Source of the DNA: Flavobacteriales bacterium UBA3364
GTDB taxonomy: Bacteria; Bacteroidota; Bacteroidia; Flavobacteriales_F; PHOS-HE28
Direction of reading: 5' to 3'
DNA: 18,372 nucleotides
Assembly (NCBI GenBank): GCA_002360495.1
Contig: DEQO01000137.1
Location: 1 to 18,372 of the forward strand
Made by a program: the position numbers and the translations under genes. The notes below the pieces were generated by a model, which worked only from the letters and a program-made list of their open reading frames with translations, made no database searches and was not told the DNA's origin. Positions 6,371-14,957 of this stretch are shown one piece after another. Position 1 is the first letter of the stretch. The number at the start of each line of letters is the position of its first letter.

Positions 6371-6435
6371 GGGGGCGACCTACAGATAGGACCCGAATGC
6401 ACGGGTGCCGGTCCCGAAAGGTCCCGTCAACCGGG

Positions 6436-6443
6436 TAGCTTTG
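6436..6443 (+). promoter_or_regulatory. -7 promoter element of the ABC exporter
   Basis: TAGCTTTG, an exact TAnnTTTG match, 11 bases before the ATG at 6455. It is an argument for that start, although the reading frame is open further upstream. Confidence 0.65.
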
Positions 6444-6454
6444 CGCCTTCGCTC

Positions 6455-8305
6455 ATGCGTAACTTCTTCCGTGTTCTCGGTTTCGGCAAGCAATACCGGC
6501 ACTACGCGGTGCTCAATGTGGTCTTCAATTTGTTGTCCACGCTGTTCCATCTGCTGTCGTTGCTGCTTTTCATCCCGTTCCTGCGGTTGTTGTTGGGGCA
6601 GGTGCAGCCGGTGGATGTGCGGCCCACCGAGCTATGGACCCGCGAGGGTCTGGAGGGGACCTTCAACTGGGGCCTTACCCAGCTGATCGAGACGCGCGGC
6701 CAGATGGGGGCCTTACTGGCCATCAGCATCCTGGTCGTCGTGATCTTCCTGATCAAGAACCTGTTCCGATACCTGGCCGTGGTGGCGATCTGCAATTTCC
6801 GGAACTACATCGTCCGCGACATCCGGACGGCCATCTACGACAAGATGTTGGAGCTGCCGTTGCGCTACCACAGTGGTGAACGAAAAGGCGACCTCCTGGC
6901 ACTGATCACGAACGACATGCACGTCATGGAGTACTCGGTGATGCTCTACATCGAGATGGTCTTCCGTGAACCGATCGCGATCCTGCTCTTCCTGGGAACG
7001 ATGATCACCCTTGCGCCGCAGCTCACGTTGGTGGCGCTGATCCTGCTGCCCGTCAGCGGACTGCTGATCGCCCGCATCAGCAAGAGCTTGAAGCGCAAGA
7101 GCACGAGGGTGCAGGAAAAGGGCGCCGATCTCCTGGCGCGTGTGGAGGAAACGTTGACGGGGATCCGCGTCATCAAGGCCTTCAACGGGGAGGCGGACAT
7201 GAAGCGCCGCTTTGCCCGCGAGAACGAGATGCTCACGCGGTCCAGTATTGCCATGCTCAACCGACAGGATATCGCCTCTCCGTTGAGCGAGACCATGGGT
7301 GCGGCGGTGATGGCCGCGATCGCCTACCTCGGTGGTTACTATGTGCTTGGTGCCAACGCCACGCTCACGGGGGACAGCTTCCTCGGCTTCATCATCATCT
7401 TCTCACAACTACTTCCGCCGATCAAAGGATTCTCCCAAGGCTACTCCGCCATTGTGCGTGGATCCGCCAGTGGCCAGCGCCTGTTCGATCTGCTCGCCGT
7501 GGAGAACACGGTGAAGGAGAGGCCGGATGCACGACCGGTGAACGCGTTCAACGAGGGCATCGAGTTCCGAAATGTCACGTTCGCGTACGACTCTCCGCCG
7601 AAGGAACCGGCCAACCGCGAGCGCAAGGCCGTATTGCAGGAGATCCAGTTGGTCATTCCCAAGGGAAAGAGCGTGGCATTGGTCGGTACCAGCGGCAGTG
7701 GCAAGACCACGATGGCGGGATTACTTCCACGGTTCTTCGATGTGACCGGTGGGCAGGTCTTGTTGGATGGCAAGGACCTGCGGGACCTGCGGATCAACGA
7801 TATCCGCTCGTTGATGGGTATCGTGACGCAGGACAGCATCCTCTTCAACGACACCGTGGCGAACAACATCGCATTCGGAACACCTGGTGTAGCCTTGGCC
7901 GATATCGAACGCGCGGCGCGCATCGCGAATGCACACGAGTTCATCGCCCAATTGGAGGATGGCTACCAGACGAATATCGGTGATGGCGGGAACCGCCTTA
8001 GCGGTGGGCAGAAGCAACGTCTGAGTATCGCGCGTGCGGTTTTGAAGAACCCGCCGATCCTGATCCTGGACGAAGCGACCAGCGCACTGGACACGGAGAG
8101 CGAACGCCTGGTGCAGGAGGCGTTGTACAAGATGCTCGAAGGGCGTACGAGCCTGGTGATCGCGCACCGCTTGAGCACGATCCAGCACTGCGACGAGATC
8201 TGCGTGATGCAACAGGGGCGCATCATTGAGCGCGGCACTCACCAGCAATTGTTCGATGCCGGTGGCCAGTATCGCCGCTTGTGCGATATGCAGGCGTTCG
8301 CGTAG
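6455..8305 (+). CDS. MsbA-like ABC exporter (fused membrane and ATPase domains)
   Basis: Half-transporter expected to work as a homodimer in the inner membrane, exporting lipid-like or hydrophobic substrates. The 616 residues carry a membrane domain with helices between about 18 and 330, then an ATPase domain with Walker A GTSGSGKT (411-418), Q-loop IVTQDS, signature LSGGQ (515-519), Walker B ILILDE with Glu540, and His571 in the switch loop. All residues needed for ATP hydrolysis are present. The frame is open back to 5966, but that extension lies over rbfA on the other strand; ATG 6455 is preferred because MRNFFRVLGFGKQYR begins a typical exporter N-terminus and a promoter element precedes it. 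MsbA-like lipid A or phospholipid flipping is the best guess, not proven. Confidence 0.92.
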   Translation: MRNFFRVLGFGKQYRHYAVLNVVFNLLSTLFHLLSLLLFIPFLRLLLGQVQPVDVRPTELWTREGLEGTFNWGLTQLIETRGQMGALLAISILVVVIFLIKNLFRYLAVVAICNFRNYIVRDIRTAIYDKMLELPLRYHSGERKGDLLALITNDMHVMEYSVMLYIEMVFREPIAILLFLGTMITLAPQLTLVALILLPVSGLLIARISKSLKRKSTRVQEKGADLLARVEETLTGIRVIKAFNGEADMKRRFARENEMLTRSSIAMLNRQDIASPLSETMGAAVMAAIAYLGGYYVLGANATLTGDSFLGFIIIFSQLLPPIKGFSQGYSAIVRGSASGQRLFDLLAVENTVKERPDARPVNAFNEGIEFRNVTFAYDSPPKEPANRERKAVLQEIQLVIPKGKSVALVGTSGSGKTTMAGLLPRFFDVTGGQVLLDGKDLRDLRINDIRSLMGIVTQDSILFNDTVANNIAFGTPGVALADIERAARIANAHEFIAQLEDGYQTNIGDGGNRLSGGQKQRLSIARAVLKNPPILILDEATSALDTESERLVQEALYKMLEGRTSLVIAHRLSTIQHCDEICVMQQGRIIERGTHQQLFDAGGQYRRLCDMQAFA

Positions 8306-8321
8306 CACACCGGTTGCGGCC

Positions 8322-8329
8322 TACTTTCA
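8322..8329 (+). promoter_or_regulatory. Possible -7 element of the acyltransferase gene
   Basis: TACTTTCA, two bases from TAnnTTTG, lies 5 bases before the ATG at 8335. Read-through from the ABC exporter, which stops at 8305, is equally possible. Confidence 0.45.
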
Positions 8330-8334
8330 CCGCG

Positions 8335-9459
8335 ATGGACCACGACCACCCCCTGGACCGCGCCCGGTTGTTCGGCCTGGACCTGATGCGGGCCGTCGCG
8401 ATCACGCTGGTCGTGATCTCCCACGCCGATGACCTTCTTGGCGCCTATTGGCCTTCGGACACCGGCGTTTCGAACGTGGACGGGGTCGACCTGTTCTTCG
8501 TCCTCAGCGGTTACTTGATCGGCGGGATCCTGCTGCGCTACGCGGAGATGACCGATGTGCCGTGGTCGCGCAGGTCGATCGATTTCTGGCAACGCAGGTG
8601 GTTGCGTACGCTCCCGAACTACTTCCTGTTCCTGGTGCTGAATATCCTCCTGCTTTACCTCGGTCTGGCCCCCGGCCTGTTGAACGTGAATGCGCTGGCG
8701 TATTTCGTCTTCCTCCAGAACTTCATGGTCCCGCTGGACCTCTTCTTCTGGGAATCCTGGTCGCTGGCCGTGGAGGAATGGTTCTATCTGTTGCTGCCCA
8801 TACTGATCTTCATCCTCATCGGCGTGGCGAAGCGAAGTACCCGATCGGGATTCCTGATGGCCATCTGCGTCATGGTCGGGGTATCCACCATCCTGCGCTT
8901 TCCTGCCATGGATGTCGTTGCCACACCCTTCAACCTGGATCTTCTTGTGCGGAAGATCGTCGTGCTACGGATGGATACCATCGGTTTCGGCGTGCTGGCC
9001 GCCTGGGTGCATCATTATTACCCTGCGCTGTGGCACCAGAGACGTCCGGAGGTGTTCGGGCTCGGCATTCTCGGCTTGACCACCGCCACGTTGTTGCATA
9101 CAACCGACAGCCTGATGTTCAACGGCACCTGGTACTTCACGCTCAGCGCCATCAGCATGGCGCTTTTCCTGCCAGCACTTTCCGGGTGGGAGCGCACCGG
9201 CCGTTGGGGCCGACCGATCGTGTTCCTGAGCCGGATCTCGTACGCGCTCTATCTGGTACACTTACCGGTGCGGCACCTTTACGAAGACCTGCTGATCGGT
9301 CGGTCGATGGTAGCCACGGTACTGCTCTATGGCGGCTATTGGCTCGTGTGCCTTCTGCTGGCCACCGGCGTTTACCTCTATTGGGAACGACCGTTCATGG
9401 CACTGCGCAAGGGTATTACGCGGAAGCTGCTACCGTCCAACGCCCCGCTGCACCGCTAG
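8335..9459 (+). CDS. OafA-type membrane acyltransferase (acyltransferase family 3)
   Basis: Integral membrane enzyme of the group that O-acylates, often O-acetylates, cell-surface sugars or exported metabolites. The 374 residues begin with the family pattern LFGLDLMRAVAITLVVISH, with the conserved His30, then DLFFVLSGYLIGGIL at 52-66, a basic loop with WSRRSIDFWQRRWLRTLP, and SWSLAVEEWFYLLLP at 141-155, the second conserved block. About ten hydrophobic helices follow. The start at 8335 places this block at the N-terminus as in relatives. It follows the ABC exporter by 29 bases on the same strand, suggesting related envelope work. Its stop codon overlaps that of the convergent PBP gene in a shared CTAG. 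The target molecule is unknown. Confidence 0.9.
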   Translation: MDHDHPLDRARLFGLDLMRAVAITLVVISHADDLLGAYWPSDTGVSNVDGVDLFFVLSGYLIGGILLRYAEMTDVPWSRRSIDFWQRRWLRTLPNYFLFLVLNILLLYLGLAPGLLNVNALAYFVFLQNFMVPLDLFFWESWSLAVEEWFYLLLPILIFILIGVAKRSTRSGFLMAICVMVGVSTILRFPAMDVVATPFNLDLLVRKIVVLRMDTIGFGVLAAWVHHYYPALWHQRRPEVFGLGILGLTTATLLHTTDSLMFNGTWYFTLSAISMALFLPALSGWERTGRWGRPIVFLSRISYALYLVHLPVRHLYEDLLIGRSMVATVLLYGGYWLVCLLLATGVYLYWERPFMALRKGITRKLLPSNAPLHR

Positions 9460-11705
9460 CTCTTCTTCTTGAACAGTTTGTCGAAGATGGTCTCCTTCCT
9501 CGTGCTGTCAGGGTCCGGTCGCTTTTCGCCTTTCGGACCGAACACGTCCTGGATCAGTTCTTGCAATGCACTGGGGCGCGGGTCACAACCCAGGTCCGGC
9601 TCGTGCTCCGGATCCATCGGGAAGGAACGGATGTAGCGCTTTCGCAATTCAGGAGCTTGTTCCATGTTGCGGATCACCTTGCCTGCGATCGGCAAAGCCA
9701 ATTGCCCACCGGTACCCAACGCACTGCGGAAGTGGATGTCGTTGTCGAACGCACCGACCCATGTCCCGATCACAAGGCCGGGCGTGTAGGCCACGAACCA
9801 CGCATCACCGTAATCCTGCGACGTACCGGTCTTCCCCGCGAAGGCACTGGTGACACCATATCTCGACCTCAGCGGCGCGCCCGTTCCTTGATCGATCGCG
9901 CGTTGCAACATCGCCGTGATATCCGCCGCTGTTGCTTCACCGATCGCCTGGCTGCTGCGCGGCTTCTTCGCCTCGTAAATGACCTTGCCCTGTGCATCCG
10001 TGATGCGGCTTATCAACTGCGGTCCCACCATCTTCCCCCGCATGGCGAATGCGCCGAACGCCGGGACGATCTCGTTCAACGCGATGTCCGAAGCGCCAAG
10101 CGCCATGGCCGGATTGTCCGCACCCCGTGTAGGCAGTCCGAGGGCCTTCATCGTATTGCGCACGGTGTCCGCTCCCGTTCTGAAGTACAGGTCCACCGTA
10201 GGCCGGTTCATGCTCTTGGCCAGGGCGTACCACATCGCCACTTTGCCACCGGTCGTGTCGCGATCGAAGTTGTCAGGGGCCCAATCCTCGAATTCCGCAT
10301 ACGTCCGCTTGTCGTTGTCCAGGTAGGTGCATGGCTTCAGCCCCTTCTCCAATGCCGCCGCGTAGACCACGGGTTTGATCGTGCTCGCGATGGGTCGTCG
10401 GGCTTTCACCAGGTCATAGGGAAGGTAGCGGTGATCGTTGCCGCCCACCCAGGCACGCACGGCACCGGACGAAGGCTCCATCATCAATACAGCGCCGTTC
10501 AGCAATCGGTGATAGTGCCAAAGACTGTCGCGGTAGGTGAGGGTATCCAGTCGCCGTGCCGCATGGTCGTAGACCTCGCTGATGTTCTTCGCATTCACCT
10601 TCCAGCGCTTCCCTCCTTTGCGCTCCATGGCACGTTCCCAGGTCCTGCGCTGTTTGCTGTTGCGCAACTCCTTGTCCAGTTCCGGTTGCATGGTGGCCAG
10701 GTGCTGATGGACCGCCATGTGCGCCATCCGTTGCAGGTCCGCATCCAATGTGGTGACGATCCGCAAGCCGTCCTTTTCGAGATCGTACGTAACGCCTTTC
10801 TTTTTACCGAGGTCCTTTAGAATGGTGCGCGCTTCCGCTTCCACTTGATGGACGAAGTAGCCGTACGTATCGAGCACATCCCCACCTGTGTAGTTCAGGA
10901 CGATGGGCAATTTCTTCAGGCTGTCCACCTGCGCATCCGTGAGGTGGTCGCGGATGTTCATCTGGACGAACACCTGGTCGCGACGACCTTTGGAAGCGAC
11001 CGGATGCAGACGTGGGTTGTAGGTCGTGTTCGCTTTCAACATGCCCACGAGCACCGCACTTTCCTGGACGTTCAATCGCTTGGTGGCCTTGCCGAAGAAG
11101 CGCTGCGCAGCTGCCTCGATGCCGTACGTGTTCTCGCCGAACGGGACCGAATTGAAGTAGAGCACCAGGACATCCTCCTTGCTCAACATCCGCTCCAGTC
11201 GTTGTGCAACGAGCGCTTCCTTCATCTTGTTCACCGGGATGGTGAGCAGGCCGTGCCGTTCCCTGCCGTAGAGGTTCTTGATGATCTGTTGTGAGATGGT
11301 ACTGCCGCCACCGCCGCTGCGGTCCTGACCGAGAAGTGTCTTGAAGAATACGCGCACGTAGCTACGACCATCCACGCCCTCGTGGGTGAAGAAGCGCGCA
11401 TCCTCCGTGCTGACCAACGCATCGATGAGGTGCTTCGGAAGGTCCGTGTACTTCACGTTCGTCCGGTCCTGTGCGAAGAGCTTGCCGATAAGTTCGCCGT
11501 CGCGGTCCACTACCAACGTCGCCTGCTCGTGCCGGATCTGTGCGAGCTCTTCTTCGCTGGGCAATTCGCCGAACATGCCACTGCGGACGGATTGCATCAG
11601 CGCGAAGAAGGCGATGAGCAAGGTGGCCAGGCCGATCAGCACGACCTTCAGCCAGGGGATGCGTTTCCCCTTGGGTTTCCTGGCGGGTTTTCGCTTGCTG
11701 GCCAT
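9456..11705 (-). CDS. Class A penicillin-binding protein (PBP1A-like)
   Basis: Bifunctional peptidoglycan synthase: an N-terminal glycosyltransferase polymerises lipid II and a C-terminal transpeptidase cross-links the peptides in the periplasm. The 749 residues comprise a basic cytoplasmic tail, one membrane helix (about 18-37), the GT51 domain with catalytic Glu101 in STEDARFFTHEGVD and GGSTISQQ at 133-140, and the transpeptidase with SxxK at Ser441-Lys444 (STIK), SMN at 498-500 and KTGTS at 625-629. All catalytic motifs are intact. The C-terminal tail is charged and short. It lies 97 bases after the hflX stop on the same strand. No clear -7 element is seen in that gap, so it may belong to the upstream operon. 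Confidence 0.95.
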   Translation of the reverse strand: MASKRKPARKPKGKRIPWLKVVLIGLATLLIAFFALMQSVRSGMFGELPSEEELAQIRHEQATLVVDRDGELIGKLFAQDRTNVKYTDLPKHLIDALVSTEDARFFTHEGVDGRSYVRVFFKTLLGQDRSGGGGSTISQQIIKNLYGRERHGLLTIPVNKMKEALVAQRLERMLSKEDVLVLYFNSVPFGENTYGIEAAAQRFFGKATKRLNVQESAVLVGMLKANTTYNPRLHPVASKGRRDQVFVQMNIRDHLTDAQVDSLKKLPIVLNYTGGDVLDTYGYFVHQVEAEARTILKDLGKKKGVTYDLEKDGLRIVTTLDADLQRMAHMAVHQHLATMQPELDKELRNSKQRRTWERAMERKGGKRWKVNAKNISEVYDHAARRLDTLTYRDSLWHYHRLLNGAVLMMEPSSGAVRAWVGGNDHRYLPYDLVKARRPIASTIKPVVYAAALEKGLKPCTYLDNDKRTYAEFEDWAPDNFDRDTTGGKVAMWYALAKSMNRPTVDLYFRTGADTVRNTMKALGLPTRGADNPAMALGASDIALNEIVPAFGAFAMRGKMVGPQLISRITDAQGKVIYEAKKPRSSQAIGEATAADITAMLQRAIDQGTGAPLRSRYGVTSAFAGKTGTSQDYGDAWFVAYTPGLVIGTWVGAFDNDIHFRSALGTGGQLALPIAGKVIRNMEQAPELRKRYIRSFPMDPEHEPDLGCDPRPSALQELIQDVFGPKGEKRPDPDSTRKETIFDKLFKKKS

Positions 11706-11802
11706 GGTCGGTAGTGATGCTCGCTCCAGGGTCGCCGATCCTTCGGTACGATCTCGTTGTGGCCTGTAGCAGGTGCCGCGGAGGCCGCTGCGGGCATCGG
11801 TC

Positions 11803-13023
11803 CTATTCCTCGTAACTGTCCTTGAACAGCAGGTCGCTTTCGTAAGGGTATCGGGCCGTGTGGATCGCCTTCACGCGGTCGTACAACAACCTGCGCAGGC
11901 CGTCGATGTTGGTGCGTTGCGCGGCGCTGATGAAGATGCACTCGTCGCCGTTCATCCGCGACATCCACGTGTCCTGTAGCTCCTCCAAGGTGAACTGGTC
12001 CTCACGTTTAGGCGCCAGATCGTCCGGGTCGTGGTGTGCCGGGCGGTATGCATCGATCTTGTTGAAGAGCACGATCACCGGCTTGCTGCCTGCGCCGATA
12101 TCGTTCAAGGTCTGACGGACCGTCTCGTACTGTTCCTCGAAGTTGTGGTGGCTGATATCGACGACATGCAGCAGCAGGTCCGCTTCGCGCGTCTCATCCA
12201 ACGTGCTCTTGAAGCTCTCGATCAATTGCGTAGGCAGCTTTCGGATGAAGCCCACCGTGTCGCTCAACAGGAACGGCAGATTGCCCAGTACGATCTTCCT
12301 TACCGTGGTGTCCAGCGTGGCGAAGAGCTTGTTCTCCGCGAACACCTCGGTCTTGCTCAACAAGGTCATCAAGGTGCTCTTGCCCACGTTGGTGTAACCG
12401 ACCACGGCCACACGCACCAGTTTGCCACGGTTCCCACGCTGGGTGGCCATCTGTCGATCGATCTGCTTCAGTTGACCCTTGAGGAGGGCGATACGATCAC
12501 GGATCAAGCGACGGTCGGTCTCGATCTCCTTTTCCCCTGCACCACCACGGGTGCCGGTACCGCCGCGTTGCCGCTCCAGGTGGGTCCACAACTTGGTGAG
12601 GCGCGGCAGCATGTACTCGTATTGCGCCAGTTCGACCTGTGTCTTGGCATGGGCTGTCCGTGCTCGACGTGCGAAGATGTCCAGTATCAAACGGGGCCTG
12701 TCCAGCACCGGTTTGCCGAGTTCCTTCTCGATGTTGCGTTGTTGTGCCGGTGAAAGTTCGTCGTCGAAGATCACCGAATCCGCGCCGTGATCCGTCATCC
12801 ATGCCTTCACCTCGGCTAGTTTACCACTGCCGACATACGTGCGCCCATCCGGTTTGTGCAGCCGTTGTGTGAAGCGTTTCAACGTGCGGATGTCCGCTGT
12901 GGTCGCAAGGAATTCCAGTTCGTCCAGGTACTCCGCGGCCTGCTCGGCATCCTGGTGATCGGAGATCAGGCCGATCAACACGGCGCTTTCCGCCTTGTCC
13001 TTGCGCTCGTTCGCGTCGATCAT
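11803..13023 (-). CDS. hflX: GTPase HflX
   Basis: Ribosome-associated GTPase that splits stalled or stressed 70S ribosomes. The 406 residues show the HflX N-terminal domain with RTYVGSGKLAEVK (61-73) and FDDELSPAQQRNIE (86-99), the glycine-rich linker GGTGTRGGAG (154-163), then the GTPase domain with G1 GYTNVGKS (209-216), G3 DTVG (255-258) and G4 NKID (321-324); SAAQ in a later loop is the G5 position. The ATG at 13023 overlaps the stop of the c-type cytochrome gene as ATGA, so translation of the two is probably coupled. This is full length for Bacteroidota HflX with nothing missing. Confidence 0.96.
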   Translation of the reverse strand: MIDANERKDKAESAVLIGLISDHQDAEQAAEYLDELEFLATTADIRTLKRFTQRLHKPDGRTYVGSGKLAEVKAWMTDHGADSVIFDDELSPAQQRNIEKELGKPVLDRPRLILDIFARRARTAHAKTQVELAQYEYMLPRLTKLWTHLERQRGGTGTRGGAGEKEIETDRRLIRDRIALLKGQLKQIDRQMATQRGNRGKLVRVAVVGYTNVGKSTLMTLLSKTEVFAENKLFATLDTTVRKIVLGNLPFLLSDTVGFIRKLPTQLIESFKSTLDETREADLLLHVVDISHHNFEEQYETVRQTLNDIGAGSKPVIVLFNKIDAYRPAHHDPDDLAPKREDQFTLEELQDTWMSRMNGDECIFISAAQRTNIDGLRRLLYDRVKAIHTARYPYESDLLFKDSYEE

Positions 13024-13355
13024 TTCGCCTTGCCCAGTGCACGCACGTGCTCCACCACGGCATCGATCTCCTTCGCCGTCAGCACATCCTTATACGGCAT
13101 CATGGCACCCTTGCCCAGACGCACCCTTGCGATCATCTCGGCTTTCGTCAACGTGGAGGCGGTAAGGTCCTTTGCTCCGTTCAGGCCCAGCTTGCCATCG
13201 CGACCGTGGCACAGCGTGCAGTTCATATCGAAGATCCGCTGGCCCGGTGACTTGCCGGCATCTTCGGCCATGGTACCGTCCAGGGTACTGCTACCACATG
13301 CGAGCAAGAGCAGGCCGATGGCCAGCGGTACGATGTGGTGCGTGTTCAAAGCCAT
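13020..13355 (-). CDS. Small c-type cytochrome lipoprotein
   Basis: Periplasmic electron carrier tethered by lipid. The 111-residue product starts with a hydrophobic signal ending LLLLAC, a lipobox with Cys20, followed by a short linker and a single class I cytochrome c domain: haem-binding CTLCH at 46-50 and a probable Met axial ligand in GKGAMMPYK (Met85 or Met86). I chose ATG 13355 rather than the in-frame start at 13400 because it places the signal peptide directly at the N-terminus; the upstream extension is basic and unlike a signal. It overlaps the membrane cytochrome-like gene before it by 10 bases and hflX after it by 4. It likely takes electrons from a membrane partner, perhaps the product of 13346-13786. 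Confidence 0.88.
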   Translation of the reverse strand: MALNTHHIVPLAIGLLLLACGSSTLDGTMAEDAGKSPGQRIFDMNCTLCHGRDGKLGLNGAKDLTASTLTKAEMIARVRLGKGAMMPYKDVLTAKEIDAVVEHVRALGKAK

Positions 13356-13786
13356 CCGCGTCCGTGACCGATCTGCGTGAAGGGCCAGGGGATGGCCCAC
13401 AACATCAATGCCAGTGCGATCAAGAAGAAGATCGCGATCCGTTTTTGCTTCGTGCGTTCATCCTTGACCCGTTTCGATGATACCCGACCCACCGTGACGA
13501 GGATGATGGCGATGACCATTGCACCGATGTGCTCCATTTTCCAGAAGCGGCCCACTTCCCCCCCCATTGAACCGTATATCGAGAAGTTCATCGCGTAGAG
13601 TATGGACCCGACGACCAATTGCGTGTGGCAGAGTATCACAGCAAGTATGGTGAGCGTGCGCTCGCCGATCAGTATGGACCGCTTCTGCAACAGGCCTTGG
13701 AGGTGCAGAAGTCCGGCACCCGCCACCGCCAGCAAAACGCCGTAGCGTAACAGGCTATGCAAGAACAGCAGAAATGGGTTGTCCAT
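13346..13786 (-). CDS. Four-helix membrane protein, 'cytochrome B'-like of Bacteroidota
   Basis: A 146-residue inner-membrane protein with four predicted helices (about 5-32, 45-66, 84-101 and 117-134). It matches from memory a short Bacteroidota family often annotated as 'cytochrome B': an LHSLLRYGVLL opening, an HTQLVVGSILY second helix, a KMEHIGAM third helix and an IPWPF end. Histidines at 10, 54 and 86 lie in or at the ends of helices and could bind haem; this is not proven. Its 3' end overlaps the c-type cytochrome gene by 10 bases, supporting a shared redox role. A TACTTTTG element lies 26 bases upstream of its ATG. Confidence 0.72.
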   Translation of the reverse strand: MDNPFLLFLHSLLRYGVLLAVAGAGLLHLQGLLQKRSILIGERTLTILAVILCHTQLVVGSILYAMNFSIYGSMGGEVGRFWKMEHIGAMVIAIILVTVGRVSSKRVKDERTKQKRIAIFFLIALALMLWAIPWPFTQIGHGRGWL

Positions 13787-13812
13787 GGTCGGAGGGGTGG
13801 ATCGGAGCCGCC

Positions 13813-13820
13813 CAAAAGTA
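13813..13820 (-). promoter_or_regulatory. -7 promoter element of the cytochrome-hflX operon
   Basis: The minus strand reads TACTTTTG, an exact TAnnTTTG match, 26 bases before the ATG at 13786. This leaves a short leader, unlike the nearly leaderless genes elsewhere in the window. It lies in the 85-base gap after trpS. Confidence 0.6.
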
Positions 13821-13871
13821 GGTGCTCTTCGTGTTCTTCAACATCGATCAACGGTATCGGCAACGGCCGGT

Positions 13872-14840
13872 TCAATACCCGAGTTTCCGGCGGACCCTTC
13901 CGATCACTTCCATCGCTACACCGGCAGCCTTGTCGGCCCCGACCCGTAACAGTGCATCCAATTCGCCCCGATCGTTCATGAAGTCGGCGAAGAGGGCCCG
14001 TTCCTTGGCGAAACCATCGAGCAAGGCGGCCAACAATTCCTTCTTGGCGTGCCCGTAGCCATAGCCACCGTTCTGGTAATTCTTCCGCATCGCTTCCACC
14101 GCGGCGGCCGGTGCCACCAAGCGGAAAATGGCGAAGACCGTGTCCTTCTCCGGGTCCTTGGGTGCTTCCAAGGGCGTGCTATCGGTAACGATCCCCATCA
14201 CCTGTTGCTTCAGTTCCTTCTCCGGTGCGAAAAGGCTGATGGTATTGCCACGGCTCTTGCTCATCTTCTCGCCATCGGTGCCGGGAACGATCATCGTATG
14301 CTGGTCGGTCCTTGCGGTGGGCACTACGAAGGTCTCTCCCATGTGGTGGTTGAAGCGCTCAGCGACATCACGTGTGATCTCCAGGTGTTGCAGCTGGTCC
14401 TTGCCCACCGGCACATAGTGCGCATCGTACAATAGGATGTCCGCCGCCATCAGCATGGGGTAGGTGAAGAGGCCGGCGTTCACATCGTCCAAGCGGTCGG
14501 CCTTGTCCTTGAAGCTATGGGCGAGGGTGAGCCGGGAAAAGGGGAAAAAGCAGCTCAGGTACCATGAGAGTTCCGTGACCATGGGCACGTCGCTCTGGCG
14601 ATAGAAGACCGTGCGCTGCGGGTCCAAGCCACAAGCCAGCCATGCCGCTGCCACGCCATAGGAATTCTCTCGCATCACCGAAGCATCCTTGACCTGTGTC
14701 AGTGAATGGAGATCGGCGATGAACAAGAAGGACTCGTTCTTCGGGTCCTTGCTGAGCGCAATGGCCGGAAGAATGGCGCCCAGCACATTCCCCATGTGCG
14801 GTATGCCTGTGGATTGTATGCCGGTGAGGATGCGGGCCAT
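13872..14840 (-). CDS. trpS: Tryptophanyl-tRNA synthetase
   Basis: Class I aminoacyl-tRNA synthetase that charges tRNA-Trp in the cytoplasm. The 322 residues match bacterial TrpRS in length. The HIGH-type motif appears as PHMGN at 14-18 after RILTGIQSTGI, and the KMSKS loop is intact at 192-196 (GEKMSKSRGN). The segment FLFIADLHSLTQ at 38-49 and PVGKDQLQHLEITRDVA at 144-160 are family landmarks. The ATG at 14840 is preceded by a -7 element at 8 bases, so the transcript is probably leaderless. It diverges from the plsC-type gene. Confidence 0.97.
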   Translation of the reverse strand: MARILTGIQSTGIPHMGNVLGAILPAIALSKDPKNESFLFIADLHSLTQVKDASVMRENSYGVAAAWLACGLDPQRTVFYRQSDVPMVTELSWYLSCFFPFSRLTLAHSFKDKADRLDDVNAGLFTYPMLMAADILLYDAHYVPVGKDQLQHLEITRDVAERFNHHMGETFVVPTARTDQHTMIVPGTDGEKMSKSRGNTISLFAPEKELKQQVMGIVTDSTPLEAPKDPEKDTVFAIFRLVAPAAAVEAMRKNYQNGGYGYGHAKKELLAALLDGFAKERALFADFMNDRGELDALLRVGADKAAGVAMEVIGRVRRKLGY

Positions 14841-14848
14841 GTGGGTGG

Positions 14849-14856
14849 CGAAGGTA
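14849..14856 (-). promoter_or_regulatory. -7 promoter element of trpS
   Basis: The minus strand reads TACCTTCG, 8 bases before the trpS ATG. It is divergent from an identical octamer at 14908-14915 on the plus strand. Confidence 0.62.
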
Positions 14857-14907
14857 ACAGGGTGGTGGAACGCGGATCTTTATCACCCATAAGGCTACCC
14901 TCGGAAC

Positions 14908-14915
14908 TACCTTCG
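14908..14915 (+). promoter_or_regulatory. -7 promoter element of the plsC-gatC unit
   Basis: TACCTTCG on the plus strand, 42 bases before the proposed GTG start at 14958. Confidence 0.55.
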
Positions 14916-14957
14916 CCGCCCCTTTCCAGGGAAGGTCCAAGCCATCATTCCAGCAAC

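Noticed and set aside
5966..6454. N-terminal extension of the ABC exporter frame
   Set aside because: It is antisense to rbfA, and the true exporter N-terminus follows a -7 element at 6436.
8448..10820. A 790-codon open frame on the plus strand
   Set aside because: It lies over the acyltransferase in another frame and then antisense to the PBP gene. Its translation is Arg/His/Pro-rich with no family motif, while the other frames show intact catalytic motifs.
14706..14957. N-terminal extension of the PlsC-type frame
   Set aside because: It runs antisense over the start of trpS and through both promoters; it has no membrane or family features.
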